A stretch of DNA of 64,000 bases from Stenotrophomonas sp. BIO128-Bstrain (GCF_030128875.1 NZ_CP124620.1:1860001-1924000); one strand, 5' to 3'. Counted from the first letter of the stretch, positions 39,724 through 48,903 are shown. A program made the numbers and translations. The notes: generated by a model from the letters alone, not told the origin.

Positions 39724-40188
39724 ATGAAGAAGTGCGCACTGTTGGCTGCGATGGTGTTGACGGTTGCGGGGTGCGGCCCGACGGATCACGAAAAGCAGAT
39801 CGCACGGGTGGAAGCTGGGCTCAAGGAGCACCTCAAGGACCCCGACTCCGCCAAGATCGTCGTCACGGACGTCTTCCCGATGTTCGACGGAGAGGTTGCC
39901 TGTGGGACCGTGAACTCCAAGAACAGTTTCGGTGGTTACACGGGGGAGATGACGTTCATCCTTCCGATGGCCGCGAACGGCACGATGTGGAGCCCAAGCA
40001 TCGCCGACAGCGAACTGCTTTCGTCAATGCTTCCGGATGACTGCGCCTTCATGAAGGCGTACGCCCAGCGGCCAGGCATGGTCGGCGTACCGGCCGGATT
40101 GGAGCAGCTGACGGCATTCTCGAAGGAATACAAGGCGTTTGCTGCCAAGAGTGTGAGCGAGGCATTGGAAAAGCAGCGCCGGGAATGA
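39724..40188 (+). CDS. Putative lipoprotein of unknown function
   Basis: 154 aa from the ATG at 39724, spaced correctly from AGGAGG; an ATG 6 bp upstream is too close to that site. The signal peptide ends in the lipobox TVAGC. The mature part has KDPDSAKIVVTDVFPMFDGEVACGTVNSKNSFGGYTG, a pattern seen in small periplasmic proteins. Last chromosomal gene before the island. Confidence 0.7.
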   Translation: MKKCALLAAMVLTVAGCGPTDHEKQIARVEAGLKEHLKDPDSAKIVVTDVFPMFDGEVACGTVNSKNSFGGYTGEMTFILPMAANGTMWSPSIADSELLSSMLPDDCAFMKAYAQRPGMVGVPAGLEQLTAFSKEYKAFAAKSVSEALEKQRRE

Positions 40189-40319
40189 TCATCAGGATCA
40201 AGGGGCGCACTCATGACCGGGGCGCTCTTTCGATCACACCCTTGCTCACCTGAAGGGCCCGGGATCCGGTAGCTCCGCAGGGGCCATGAGCTGGGGCGCG
40301 GATACGCTACGACTGTGGT

Positions 40320-40369
40320 TGGTGACCCCGGCCCGATTCGAACGGGCGACCTTCCCCTTAGGAGGGAAA
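40320..40369 (-). pseudogene. Truncated tRNA-Arg(CCU), 3' half only
   Basis: On the minus strand the sequence folds as an anticodon stem-loop with anticodon CCU, a T arm (CGCCC-GTTCGAAT-CGGGC family) and an acceptor strand CGGGGTC followed by ACCA. The expected 5' half is absent; the adjoining sequence cannot pair with the acceptor. It is the remnant expected where an element integrated into a tRNA gene. Confidence 0.7.
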
Positions 40370-40457
40370 ACCACGTTATCCTCAAACCTAAGCCCTGCAA
40401 GGCTTTAGGCGTGAAAGGTGGCAACGCTGTGGCACTCTTGTGGCGAGTGCCCTAAAT

Positions 40458-40534
40458 TGGTGACCCCGGCTGGGTTCGAACCAGCAACCTCGTCTTTAGG
40501 AGAGACGCGCGCTATCCAATTGTGCCACGGGGCC
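40458..40534 (-). tRNA. tRNA-Arg (anticodon CCU)
   Basis: 77 nt. Acceptor GGCCCCG pairs with CGGGGTC (one G-U); the anticodon stem is CGTCT/AGACG around loop CTCCTAA, giving CCU. T arm GCTGG-TTCGAAC-CCAGC is perfect and CCA is encoded. The D arm has one mismatch. It differs from the truncated copy, so it is not a simple duplication. Confidence 0.88.
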
Positions 40535-40573
40535 TTGCAGCAGTTGCCCGTTAAGGATACAGGGGTTGGACTC

Positions 40574-41983
40574 GTGAGCAAAGAGAAGAAGGTCGTCAAG
40601 AAGGGCAGAATCAAGTCGTTTTCCGGTGCCCTGCCCTCAGGGATCAAGCCCTCCCAGGCCGTGAGCCTTGCGGCTGGCGTGACGTTGCGGACCGATGGCC
40701 AACTGCGGTGGGAGGCCCGGATCAGGCGGTCCCTGGACGGCCAGGCCCTCAAATTCCCACTCAAACGCTACCCAGTCGATCCCAAGGCCAAGGTCGGGAC
40801 CGAGCACCATATCGATACGGCAAGGCTCATGGCCGAAGCCTACGTGAGCCGTGAACACGCCTCCCTCGAGCTCCGGCAGACCCCTTTCGCCAACACGGCC
40901 GACGCCTGGACGTTTGGAGACCTCCTGCGGCGCTATGTGGATGAGATCGATTCGGGTGTGATCAAACACTCTTCTGTGAAGACTGACCGGTCGAACATCA
41001 TGTTGTTTTTGGGCACCGGCAAGGGCTTGGGGCTGCATAAAACAGGCATGCCGCTCCTTACCAGCAAGCTCGCCAAGGACCTCACGAGTGACGATTTCCT
41101 GGGCAAGCACCCAACCTCTTTCGTCAATCTCTACGTAAAAGTCCTGAAAGACGGGTCCGTTCGCGAAATTGTGCCGGGAAGCAAGAAGCGCGCCTTGACC
41201 ACAATCCAAACGATCTTTAAGCATGCCTATGACGCCTGGAAGATCGATATCCGCTCACCCATTGCCACACTCAAATCCCTGAATCAAGACGATTCACGAT
41301 CCAGGACCCTCACAGAAGACGAGTGGAACTCGATCATTGATCGCTTGGAAAAAGGACGAACAGATCCGGCAACCATTGATGTCATCCGTTTCGCCCGCTT
41401 TACTGCGGCTCGACGCTCTGAGTGCATTAAGCTTGATTGGTCAGACATCAACTTTAAAAACAAGACCGCACGACTGCGCGGAACAAAGGCCAATGATGGC
41501 AAATATGTTGAACGGACAATTCCGCTCAACAAAGATGCACTGAGCCTTTTGGAAGAGCGGCATAAGTCGTCATCAGAAAAAAGAGGTCCGGTCTTCGTAT
41601 CACGTCGCGGCAAAAGGTCTCGGCCAGACACGATAACCCAGGCTTGGGACCGGGCACGTTCGGACGTCGCAACTAGCCAAGACAACCCCGACATCTTGAC
41701 CGCGCGAATTCACGATCTTCGTCATACCCGCATCACCGAACTTGGCCACTATCTCAACCCAGCAGAAGCGGCGAAGATCTCTGGGCACAAAGACTTGAAA
41801 ATGTTCATGCGCTACTTCAATCCCGATCCCGTAGAACTCGGGAAGAAGATCGATGAGCTCGAAAGCCGGGGAGATGTTGAGACCAGCATCCAGGAAGTGG
41901 TTCGATCCCTGCTTCTTTTGAGCAGTGAAGATATGACTGCCGCTATCTCTCTCGCCTTCAATGCACGCATGAAAAGCAAATAA
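40574..41983 (+). CDS. Tyrosine-recombinase integrase
   Basis: 469 aa from a GTG at 40574; an upstream ATG would read through the tRNA and is rejected. Catalytic residues of the tyrosine recombinases are visible: Arg in RFTAARRSECIKL, the HxxR box in ARIHDLRHTRITELG, and His with Tyr in SGHKDLKMFMRYFNP. The N-terminal part holds an arm/core-binding region. Position beside tRNA-Arg makes it the integrase of this island. Confidence 0.92.
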   Translation: MSKEKKVVKKGRIKSFSGALPSGIKPSQAVSLAAGVTLRTDGQLRWEARIRRSLDGQALKFPLKRYPVDPKAKVGTEHHIDTARLMAEAYVSREHASLELRQTPFANTADAWTFGDLLRRYVDEIDSGVIKHSSVKTDRSNIMLFLGTGKGLGLHKTGMPLLTSKLAKDLTSDDFLGKHPTSFVNLYVKVLKDGSVREIVPGSKKRALTTIQTIFKHAYDAWKIDIRSPIATLKSLNQDDSRSRTLTEDEWNSIIDRLEKGRTDPATIDVIRFARFTAARRSECIKLDWSDINFKNKTARLRGTKANDGKYVERTIPLNKDALSLLEERHKSSSEKRGPVFVSRRGKRSRPDTITQAWDRARSDVATSQDNPDILTARIHDLRHTRITELGHYLNPAEAAKISGHKDLKMFMRYFNPDPVELGKKIDELESRGDVETSIQEVVRSLLLLSSEDMTAAISLAFNARMKSK

Positions 41984-42005
41984 GTTCGAAGTTACACCAG
42001 CTCTT

Positions 42006-42034
42006 AAAGCCGCCAGCCAATGGCGGCCTTTTTA
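42006..42034 (+). terminator. Terminator after integrase
   Basis: GCCGCCA / TGGCGGC stem with a 5-base loop, then CTTTTT. Confidence 0.8.
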
Positions 42035-42045
42035 CGCCTGAATCC

Positions 42046-42104
42046 TTGACATCGCGCGGCCTCGGCTTATTTGTGATTAACACTCAAATAAAACCGGAGA
42101 TCCA
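42046..42104 (+). promoter_or_regulatory. Promoter/operator of the M15 peptidase gene
   Basis: TTGACA at 42046-42051 is followed by TTATTTG (42067-42073) and, 11 bp later, its inverted copy CAAATAA (42085-42091). A GGAGATCC ribosome-binding site follows. The same block precedes the chaperone gene, so both may be controlled together. Confidence 0.65.
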
Positions 42105-42998
42105 ATGCGCAAACTGCTTTTAAGCTTACTCATACTCCTCGCACCATCTACCGTTCTTGCTACCCAACAAAGCTATCTGGAACAGCTCACGTCATCTAAA
42201 TTCCTAATGAGCCCGAGCACTGCCCAGGTTCGAATTTTTGATCAGGGTTCAAGTGGCATCATCTTCGGATCCTCGTCTCCACTGTTCTACGGAGAAATCG
42301 TATCCGATAGCAACTCGAACCAAGCCGAAAAACTGAAGCCTACCAAGAAGCCACGCGGACGTATCTATCGCTTTTTCCACCCAGCTCAAGAACGGGTCTG
42401 GAAAGGCGTCCATCCTGATCTCAGAGAAAAGATCGAAGCCATTCAAGAGGTCATGACAGATGAAGGCTTTGATCTAAGACCAGTTGAAGGATATCGAAGC
42501 CCTGAACGTCAAACCGCCCTACTCGCCTCTGCATCGGGCGTCACCAGTGTTGGAGCCTGGTCAAGCTGCCACAACTATGGCTTAGCCCTGGATGCCGCCA
42601 TCTATGTCAATGGAAAGCCGAGCTGGAATTTGGGCGATCCGCACGTCATCGCAGGCTATGAGCGGTTCGGCGAGCTGGCTGAAATTCTTGGCTTGAATTG
42701 GGGCGGCCGGTGGACTTCACCCAAAGACTACCCCCATGTTGAAATGAAAACTGAGTGTGGTCAGTCTAAGTGGGCGAGACGACATGGGCAGACCCCACCC
42801 AAATTGGTGGCGAGCGCTGGCGAACCATCATCTCTAATTCTTGAACGAGCACTGGTTTCAACTTGGTGCCCGGTAGGATTGGAAGCAACCTGCATCGCTA
42901 TGGGTAGGGATCGGTTTCTTTCCTGGGGCTGGACTGTTCAGAGCCAAAACAGAGCGTGCACAGCACGATCCAACCTCTACATCTACGCTCTTTCCTAA
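42105..42998 (+). CDS. M15-family peptidase (VanY/L,D-carboxypeptidase-like), exported
   Basis: 297 aa with a signal peptide MRKLLLSLLILLAPSTVLA. Zinc-peptidase motifs are SCHNYGLALD (154-163, SxHxxGxAxD) and PHVEM (210-214). EGYRSPERQTALL precedes them, as in phage endolysin-type M15 enzymes. It should cut peptidoglycan peptide stems in the periplasm. The C-terminal 80 residues are unassigned. Situated just upstream of the pilus chaperone with a shared promoter type, perhaps opening the wall for pilus assembly; that is inference. Confidence 0.85.
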   Translation: MRKLLLSLLILLAPSTVLATQQSYLEQLTSSKFLMSPSTAQVRIFDQGSSGIIFGSSSPLFYGEIVSDSNSNQAEKLKPTKKPRGRIYRFFHPAQERVWKGVHPDLREKIEAIQEVMTDEGFDLRPVEGYRSPERQTALLASASGVTSVGAWSSCHNYGLALDAAIYVNGKPSWNLGDPHVIAGYERFGELAEILGLNWGGRWTSPKDYPHVEMKTECGQSKWARRHGQTPPKLVASAGEPSSLILERALVSTWCPVGLEATCIAMGRDRFLSWGWTVQSQNRACTARSNLYIYALS

Positions 42999-43016
42999 TT
43001 GAACTTTTGAACATAG

Positions 43017-43043
43017 AGCCGCACATTGTTGCGGCTTTTTTTA
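43017..43043 (+). terminator. Terminator after M15 peptidase gene
   Basis: AGCCGCA / TGCGGCT stem and a run of seven T residues. Confidence 0.8.
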
Positions 43044-43054
43044 TTTCACACAGC

Positions 43055-43111
43055 TTGACAATCCTTGGACCCGGGTTATTTGTGAAGAACACTCAAAAAT
43101 TCGGAGATCCA
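43055..43111 (+). promoter_or_regulatory. Promoter/operator of the chaperone-usher genes
   Basis: TTGACA at 43055-43060, then TTATTTGTGA at 43076-43085, AACACTCAAA and GGAGATCC. The layout matches the M15 promoter base for base at most positions. Confidence 0.65.
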
Positions 43112-43738
43112 ATGAAATATCTACTGTTAAGCGCGGCATTAACGCTATGTCCATTTGCGTCAAATGCAATGCAAGTTTCGCCCCTGGCCCAAACCATCAA
43201 CCCGAGCAGGAACAATGGCTCATTGACTATCGTCAACACGTCAAATGAAAAGAAAGAATATCAACTCCAAGCATTTAAATGGACCTTAGTTGACGGAACG
43301 CAGATCCGCACACCAATTGATGCGATCCGTTTCGCTCCGAGCTCCTTCTATCTCGAAGCAGGCAAATCTCAAGTGGTCCGCTTCATCAACACCGAGACGT
43401 CCAGCAGTGAGCTTGCTTATCGCGTCGTCGTGAAAGAAAAGAACGTCAAGAAGCTGGAGACGACTGGGGTTGAACCCGTCTTCAACATGAACTTCCCTAT
43501 TTTTTGGCGTGCATCTGATCGAGCCACGGTCACCGCAAAGGCTTCCGGTTCAACCATTGTTCTTCGCAACGCAAGCCCGATAACCGCCCAGATCGCGAAC
43601 CTCAACTATGGCAGCTATCGTCGTGATGGCTTGGTTGGCTACTTGCTTCCAGGCGAAGAAATGATCATTTCCAAGGGCAACGCGACATCGGTCAAGGCTT
43701 TGATCAATGGCGTCGCTACTGAGCTAGTGATTGAGTAA
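43112..43738 (+). CDS. Periplasmic pilus assembly chaperone (PapD-like)
   Basis: 208 aa from the ATG at 43112, with a signal peptide ending SNAMQ. Two Ig-like domains show NNGSLTIVNTSNEKKEYQLQAF and FAPSSFYLEAGKSQVVRFI, the pattern of chaperone strands F1-G1. It binds pilin subunits in the periplasm. Its TAA overlaps the usher ATG by 1 bp. No pilin gene is left in the window. Confidence 0.8.
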   Translation: MKYLLLSAALTLCPFASNAMQVSPLAQTINPSRNNGSLTIVNTSNEKKEYQLQAFKWTLVDGTQIRTPIDAIRFAPSSFYLEAGKSQVVRFINTETSSSELAYRVVVKEKNVKKLETTGVEPVFNMNFPIFWRASDRATVTAKASGSTIVLRNASPITAQIANLNYGSYRRDGLVGYLLPGEEMIISKGNATSVKALINGVATELVIE

Positions 43739-45530
43739 TGGCCTGGCGCGCCTTTGCGCTAGCCCCTCTTCTTTGGTGTTCGAATTCATATGGTGCTGAG
43801 AGCATCTATGCCATTGCGATCAACGGCAAAACCGTCGATGAGGCACTTCTAGCAACAACAACGGATGACGGCGATTTGCTCGTCCCATCCGCAAAGCTCA
43901 AAAGCTACGGCTTGATCGGGGACTTCGCCTCTATCCAGAGCATGAAAGCACTCGGTGTCGGGGTGGAAGTGAACGGTGAGAAGCAGCTCGTCGCTCTCAC
44001 CGTGCCTGGCAAATATTTCAAGCCTCAGGTCGTGGGATCAGCGGACGCGCTTGTAGAGGCAGACCCCGCACCGAAGGGCATCTTGATCAACCAAGATCTC
44101 GCCGTCATCCGCTCATCCAGAGGCGACTGGGCAGCATCTTGGGGCTATGACATGCGAACAGGTCTCGCAGGTGGTGTGCTGATCAACACGGGGCAACTGA
44201 ACGTTCAACCGGGTGGTTCTACCAACACACGGGGACTCACGACATGGACCAAGGACTACATCATGAAGGGACTCTCGGTGGAGATCGGGGATGTCTTTAC
44301 GCCTACGCTAGGCATCACGTCCACGTCGAATTTGCTGGGCTTCAAAGTCGGCACGGAGCGCGAGCTTAGGGGCGATCTCTACCCCGTCCCAGTCATCGCC
44401 GGCATCGCGGATAGCCGGACAACTGCGGAGATCTATCTCAACAATGAGAGGCAACGCCAGCTCAACCTCGACCAAGGGCCCTACTCCATCGAACAGGGAT
44501 CGATGCTCAATGGCTTGAACTCGTCGTCTGTCGTCCTGAGAGACCAGTTTGGACGCGAACAGATCATCCAGAGTGACTTCTATTTTACCAACCGTGCCCT
44601 GCGCCCCGGGGCATCAGAATGGGCTGTGACTGGCGGCCTGAGCCGCTTCGGATCCATTGGTAACGACTACCGAGATCTTGCGCTCGCGGGCTTCTACCGC
44701 AGAGGCGTCAGCTCATTCCTTACGCTTGGATCGTCTGCGCAGCTGATGGGGAGGAACGCGAACCTAGGCTTGGATGCAACCATCGTCCTGGGCACGGCCG
44801 GCGCTCTCAATCTAAGCAGCTTGGCAAGCCAATCAGATGGGCAAAGCTCACTGTCATATTCTGCTGGTTACAGCTATCAGACTCGCAACTGGTCCATCAA
44901 CGCTCAGACCCAGAAACGCTCAACGGACAGCTGGCAGCTCAGTGATCAATGGCGCGGCGGATCTGTCATCACCAGAAGCAACTTGGCGAGCCTCTCATAC
45001 ACCCATCGCCCATTCCAGGTTGGATTGTCCTGGTCTTCGAACACCTATTCCACAGGGGCTCAGAACGAGCGCCTGAGCCTCACCGGACGCTACTCAGGTG
45101 CCAAGAGCACGTTGAGCGTCCAGCTCTATCGAGACCGCGATGAGAGCGGCTTCTATGTGTTCTACACCCGGCCATTTGGCAACCGACAGCGAGCGAGCAT
45201 GTCGTTCAGCGATGACCACAGAAGCGTGGCGTTCAATGGCCGAGCTGGAAAGATCAATTATGGATTGGGGACGTCTGACACGGGCTCTTACGCCAATGCC
45301 GGGCTCGACACCCGCGCAGGACGCTTACAAGCACAGTCCACTATGCGCGAAGGTCAAACGAGCCTGTCAGGCCGGTATGAAGGCTCAGTCTGGCTGGGCG
45401 AAGGTGGCGCACTTATCGGTCGCACTCTCAATCGCTCCTTTGCTCTCGTCGAAGTTGCTGATACATCAGACGCGAAGCTCAACGCCAACGGATCAAGCCA
45501 GGTCACGAATAAGCGGGGTTACACCCTCTT
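43738..45530 (+). pseudogene. Outer-membrane fimbrial usher, 3'-truncated by IS copy A
   Basis: About 597 native codons remain of an expected 750-850. A signal peptide ends SYGAES; the pore region has DYIMKGLSVEIGDVFTP, GFKVGTERELRGDLYPVP and a long beta-barrel ending GRYEGSVWLGEGGALIGRTL. The native frame then runs into IS copy A and ends five residues in (SPRVP). The C-terminal plug-distal and CTD domains are lost, so pilus secretion is unlikely. Confidence 0.88.
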
Positions 45531-45587
45531 TGAATCGCCCAGGGTTCCGTAGACACCTCGCAGCCATAAACTATGGCTTAGGCGGAG

Positions 45588-45866
45588 GTGGTTATGAGCA
45601 CGAAGCGGTACACCGATGAGTTCAAGATCGAGGCGGTCCGACAGATCGTTGAGTACGGCCGTCCGGTAGCGGAGGTTGCCGAGCGACTGGGCGTGTCGAT
45701 CCATAGTCTTTACGGCTGGAAGCGGCAACAAGGCAAAGGCGATGTTGGCCGGCGTGTCGAGCAGGACCAGAACGCGGAAGTGCGCCGCCTCAAGGCTGAG
45801 CTACGCAGGGTCACTGAAGAGCGAGACATCCTAAAAAAAGCCGCCGCGTACTTTGCAAAGGGGTAA
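45588..45866 (+). CDS. IS copy A orfA (HTH protein)
   Basis: 92 aa HTH transposase subunit: RYTDEFKIEAVRQIVEYGRPVAEVAERLG, then a leucine-zipper-like tail. The end contains CTA AAA AAA G at 45831-45840, a likely -1 slippery site producing OrfAB. A 10-bp hairpin (CGTACTTTGC / GCAAAGTACG) follows and its loop holds the orfA stop. Confidence 0.93.
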   Translation: MVMSTKRYTDEFKIEAVRQIVEYGRPVAEVAERLGVSIHSLYGWKRQQGKGDVGRRVEQDQNAEVRRLKAELRRVTEERDILKKAAAYFAKG

Positions 45867-45883
45867 GAGCAAAGTACGCCTTC

Positions 45884-46735
45884 ATGAAGCAACACGCAGA
45901 TGAGTTCGGCCTCGCGGCGATGTGTCGGATGCTTGGCGTCCATCGCAGTGGCTACTACGCCTGGCTAAAAGAGCCGGCAAGCGCTCGCGACAAGGACGAT
46001 CAGCGGTTGCTCGGCCTAATCAAGCACAGCTGGCTGGAAAGCGGCTCTGTGTATGGCCACCGCAAAGTGACCACAGATCTGCGCGAGCTTGGCGAGACGT
46101 GTAGTCGTCATCGCGTGGCACGCTTGATGAAGAGCGAGGGGCTGCGGGCAATGGTCGGCTACGGTCGGCGACCACGCCCATTGAGCGGCCCTGTTGGATC
46201 AGTCGCCAAGAACGTTCTGGCTCGCGGCTTCAAAGTCAGTGAGCCAAATCGCGCGTGGGTCACGGACATCACCTACATCCGCACGTACGACGGCTTCCTG
46301 TACTTGGCGGTAGTGCTTGATCTGTTTTCGCGTCAGGTCGTTGGATGGGCAACCCGACCAACTCAACATACGGACCTGGTTTTGCAGGCGCTATTGGCTG
46401 CAGTGTGGCGGCGCAAGCCAAGCCCCGGGCTTCTGCTTCACTCCGACCAGGGAACCCAGTTCACCAGCGAAGACTGGCAGAGCTTCCTGCGCGAGCACGA
46501 CATCGTGTGCAGCATGAGTCGACGAGGAAACTGCCATGACAACGCAGCGATGGAGAGCTTCTTCCAGCTACTGAAGCGGGAGCGTATTAAGCGGAGGATC
46601 TACAGCAATCACGACGAGGCACGGGCCGACGTCTTCCAGTACATCGAGATGTTCTACAACCCAAAACGGCGGCACAGTTCCAACGACGGGCTGTCCCCGG
46701 TAGAGTTCGAGAAGCAGTACGCACTAAACGGCTGA
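45884..46735 (+). CDS. IS copy A orfB (DDE transposase domain)
   Basis: 283 aa integrase-core protein. The DDE triad is D128 (VTDITYI), D188 (HSDQGTQF) and E224 (NAAMESFF), with the expected 35 residues between the last two. The -1 frame upstream stays open to the slippery site. Confidence 0.95.
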   Translation: MKQHADEFGLAAMCRMLGVHRSGYYAWLKEPASARDKDDQRLLGLIKHSWLESGSVYGHRKVTTDLRELGETCSRHRVARLMKSEGLRAMVGYGRRPRPLSGPVGSVAKNVLARGFKVSEPNRAWVTDITYIRTYDGFLYLAVVLDLFSRQVVGWATRPTQHTDLVLQALLAAVWRRKPSPGLLLHSDQGTQFTSEDWQSFLREHDIVCSMSRRGNCHDNAAMESFFQLLKRERIKRRIYSNHDEARADVFQYIEMFYNPKRRHSSNDGLSPVEFEKQYALNG

Positions 46736-46822
46736 CGACTGTCTAGAAAACCCTGGGCGATTCAGGACAGCGCTTTCGCTGTCTTGGAAGCTCGCCTTTT
46801 ATCTCTCCAACCCAGCTGACTC

Positions 46823-46955
46823 TCAATTCTTTACGTCACCGAACCCCGTCAGCTTCTCGCATCGAGAGAGTTCAGCAAGATCAGAATTTTCGTAGAGCAT
46901 TTTCAAGTGACGATCCGAAATTGATCGATAATTGTATGCGCGCTCAAACATCGCT
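46823..46955 (-). pseudogene. 3' fragment of the gene split by IS copy B
   Basis: Removing copy B and one GCT duplication restores an open frame of 145 codons with the 5' part at 48190-48497. The fragment encodes MFERAYNYRSISDRHLKML and stops with TGA at 46823-46825. Confidence 0.8.
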
Positions 46956-46984
46956 TGAATCGCCCAGGGTTTTCTAGACAGTCG

Positions 46985-47836
46985 TCAGCCGTTTAGTGCG
47001 TACTGCTTCTCGAACTCTACCGGGGACAGCCCGTCGTTGGAACTGTGCCGCCGTTTTGGGTTGTAGAACATCTCGATGTACTGGAAGACGTCGGCCCGTG
47101 CCTCGTCGTGATTGCTGTAGATCCTCCGCTTAATACGCTCCCGCTTCAGTAGCTGGAAGAAGCTCTCCATCGCTGCGTTGTCATGGCAGTTTCCTCGTCG
47201 ACTCATGCTGCACACGATGTCGTGCTCGCGCAGGAAGCTCTGCCAGTCTTCGCTGGTGAACTGGGTTCCCTGGTCGGAGTGAAGCAGAAGCCCGGGGCTT
47301 GGCTTGCGCCGCCACACTGCAGCCAATAGCGCCTGCAAAACCAGGTCCGTATGTTGAGTTGGTCGGGTTGCCCATCCAACGACCTGACGCGAAAACAGAT
47401 CAAGCACTACCGCCAAGTACAGGAAGCCGTCGTACGTGCGGATGTAGGTGATGTCCGTGACCCACGCGCGATTTGGCTCACTGACTTTGAAGCCGCGAGC
47501 CAGAACGTTCTTGGCGACTGATCCAACAGGGCCGCTCAATGGGCGTGGTCGCCGACCGTAGCCGACCATTGCCCGCAGCCCCTCGCTCTTCATCAAGCGT
47601 GCCACGCGATGACGACTACACGTCTCGCCAAGCTCGCGCAGATCTGTGGTCACTTTGCGGTGGCCATACACAGAGCCGCTTTCCAGCCAGCTGTGCTTGA
47701 TTAGGCCGAGCAACCGCTGATCGTCCTTGTCGCGAGCGCTTGCCGGCTCTTTTAGCCAGGCGTAGTAGCCACTGCGATGGACGCCAAGCATCCGACACAT
47801 CGCCGCGAGGCCGAACTCATCTGCGTGTTGCTTCAT
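46985..47836 (-). CDS. IS copy B orfB (DDE transposase domain)
   Basis: Same 283-residue protein as copy A orfB. Confidence 0.95.
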   Translation of the reverse strand: MKQHADEFGLAAMCRMLGVHRSGYYAWLKEPASARDKDDQRLLGLIKHSWLESGSVYGHRKVTTDLRELGETCSRHRVARLMKSEGLRAMVGYGRRPRPLSGPVGSVAKNVLARGFKVSEPNRAWVTDITYIRTYDGFLYLAVVLDLFSRQVVGWATRPTQHTDLVLQALLAAVWRRKPSPGLLLHSDQGTQFTSEDWQSFLREHDIVCSMSRRGNCHDNAAMESFFQLLKRERIKRRIYSNHDEARADVFQYIEMFYNPKRRHSSNDGLSPVEFEKQYALNG

Positions 47837-47853
47837 GAAGGCGTACTTTGCTC

Positions 47854-48132
47854 TTACCCCTTTGCAAAGTACGCGGCGGCTTTTTTTAGGATGTCTCGCT
47901 CTTCAGTGACCCTGCGTAGCTCAGCCTTGAGGCGGCGCACTTCCGCGTTCTGGTCCTGCTCGACACGCCGGCCAACATCGCCTTTGCCTTGTTGCCGCTT
48001 CCAGCCGTAAAGACTATGGATCGACACGCCCAGTCGCTCGGCAACCTCCGCTACCGGACGGCCGTACTCAACGATCTGTCGGACCGCCTCGATCTTGAAC
48101 TCATCGGTGTACCGCTTCGTGCTCATAACCAC
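47854..48132 (-). CDS. IS copy B orfA
   Basis: Same 92-residue protein as copy A orfA. Confidence 0.93.
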   Translation of the reverse strand: MVMSTKRYTDEFKIEAVRQIVEYGRPVAEVAERLGVSIHSLYGWKRQQGKGDVGRRVEQDQNAEVRRLKAELRRVTEERDILKKAAAYFAKG

Positions 48133-48189
48133 CTCCGCCTAAGCCATAGTTTATGGCTGCGAGGTGTCTACGGAACCCTGGGCGATTCA

Positions 48190-48497
48190 GCTCGACTATT
48201 GCGCGAGAGCAAATACGCCCCGTGTCCAACGAGCAACCCTCTGTTTTTAGCAATACGCACAATTCGATTGCTGGATCTTTTTCCGTAACAACAAGTGATA
48301 TGAAGAGCTTGAGCAAGGATATCTGCGGAGATCATCTGTTCGTCAAAGAAACATTCAAACAGGTTCTTCTTTGAATAGATCGCTGCAAACCCAAGGATTT
48401 CGGCCCTCGCCGACTCATCTTCTTCTTCCAACCAAAACTCGATAAATTCACTGCAGCGACATGCATCTTCAAGCACACTCTCAAAATAATAACTCAT
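48190..48497 (-). pseudogene. 5' fragment of a small unknown gene split by IS copy B
   Basis: Start ATG at 48497 with GGAGG upstream and a 4-bp overlap with the preceding gene's stop. Encodes YYFESVLEDACRCSEFIEFWLEEEDESARAEI and so on; acidic, with no recognised domain. Intact protein would be 145 aa. Pairing with an upstream small gene hints at a two-gene operon, possibly a toxin-antitoxin or immunity type, but nothing confirms this. Confidence 0.78.
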
Positions 48498-48796
48498 TGA
48501 GCATCCTCCGCGACATCCAAGAGGATCCCACACGCGGAGAGGTGGACTTCAACACGAATTGAGTGCCCAAAAAAATTAAACCCGATGATGACATTTACAA
48601 TTTGTCGAGTGCGGAACACCCCCACGCAAATCGCCCATTCAGCATGACGCAGGATTTCGCAATAAACATCCTCGATTTCAATATCCAGCGGGAGGAAACG
48701 CTGAATGAGGCCTGCCAAATCGTAGTGCATCAGGACGCTAAAATCTTCGGACTGCAACTCAGTCAAATCAATAAAACTCATTTTTGTCTCCGACAC
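48494..48796 (-). CDS. Small protein of unknown function
   Basis: 100 aa, beginning MSETKMSFIDLTELQ; an internal ATG 5 codons on is an alternative. Mixed alpha/beta composition (LPLDIEIEDVYCEILRHAEWAICVGVFRTRQIVN). It overlaps the split gene by 4 bp. Not recognised. Confidence 0.6.
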   Translation of the reverse strand: MSETKMSFIDLTELQSEDFSVLMHYDLAGLIQRFLPLDIEIEDVYCEILRHAEWAICVGVFRTRQIVNVIIGFNFFGHSIRVEVHLSACGILLDVAEDAQ

Positions 48797-48903
48797 TTAG
48801 CGGGCTGCTAAGCTTCGAAAACAAATATATGCATTGCATTAAAAAACCTCCACGTGCACACTGTCCCTTTCCATAAATGCTTGTTCAGCATCGGCACCCG
48901 GCA

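Larger units (their letters stand above)
45531..46764 (+). mobile_element. IS3-family element, copy A
   Basis: 1234 bp with inverted ends TGAATCGCCCAGGGTT. It has orfA and orfB in different frames, as in IS3. Copies B, C and D are the same length and encode identical proteins. The flanking trinucleotides (CTT left, GGA right) do not match, so this copy sits at a deletion or recombination junction that removed the usher 3' end. Confidence 0.95.
46956..48189 (-). mobile_element. IS3-family element, copy B (inverted)
   Basis: 1234 bp, opposite orientation to the other copies. It is flanked by a perfect 3-bp duplication GCT, showing simple transposition into a gene whose frame is restored by precise removal. 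Confidence 0.95.

Noticed and set aside
40418..40573. Longer N-terminus of the integrase
   Set aside because: It translates through the intact tRNA-Arg; the GTG at 40574 starts the real protein.
46765..46822. Possible remnant of the usher after IS copy A
   Set aside because: No usher-like frame is present; only a GACAGCG/CGCTGTC hairpin, probably the terminator of the split minus-strand gene.
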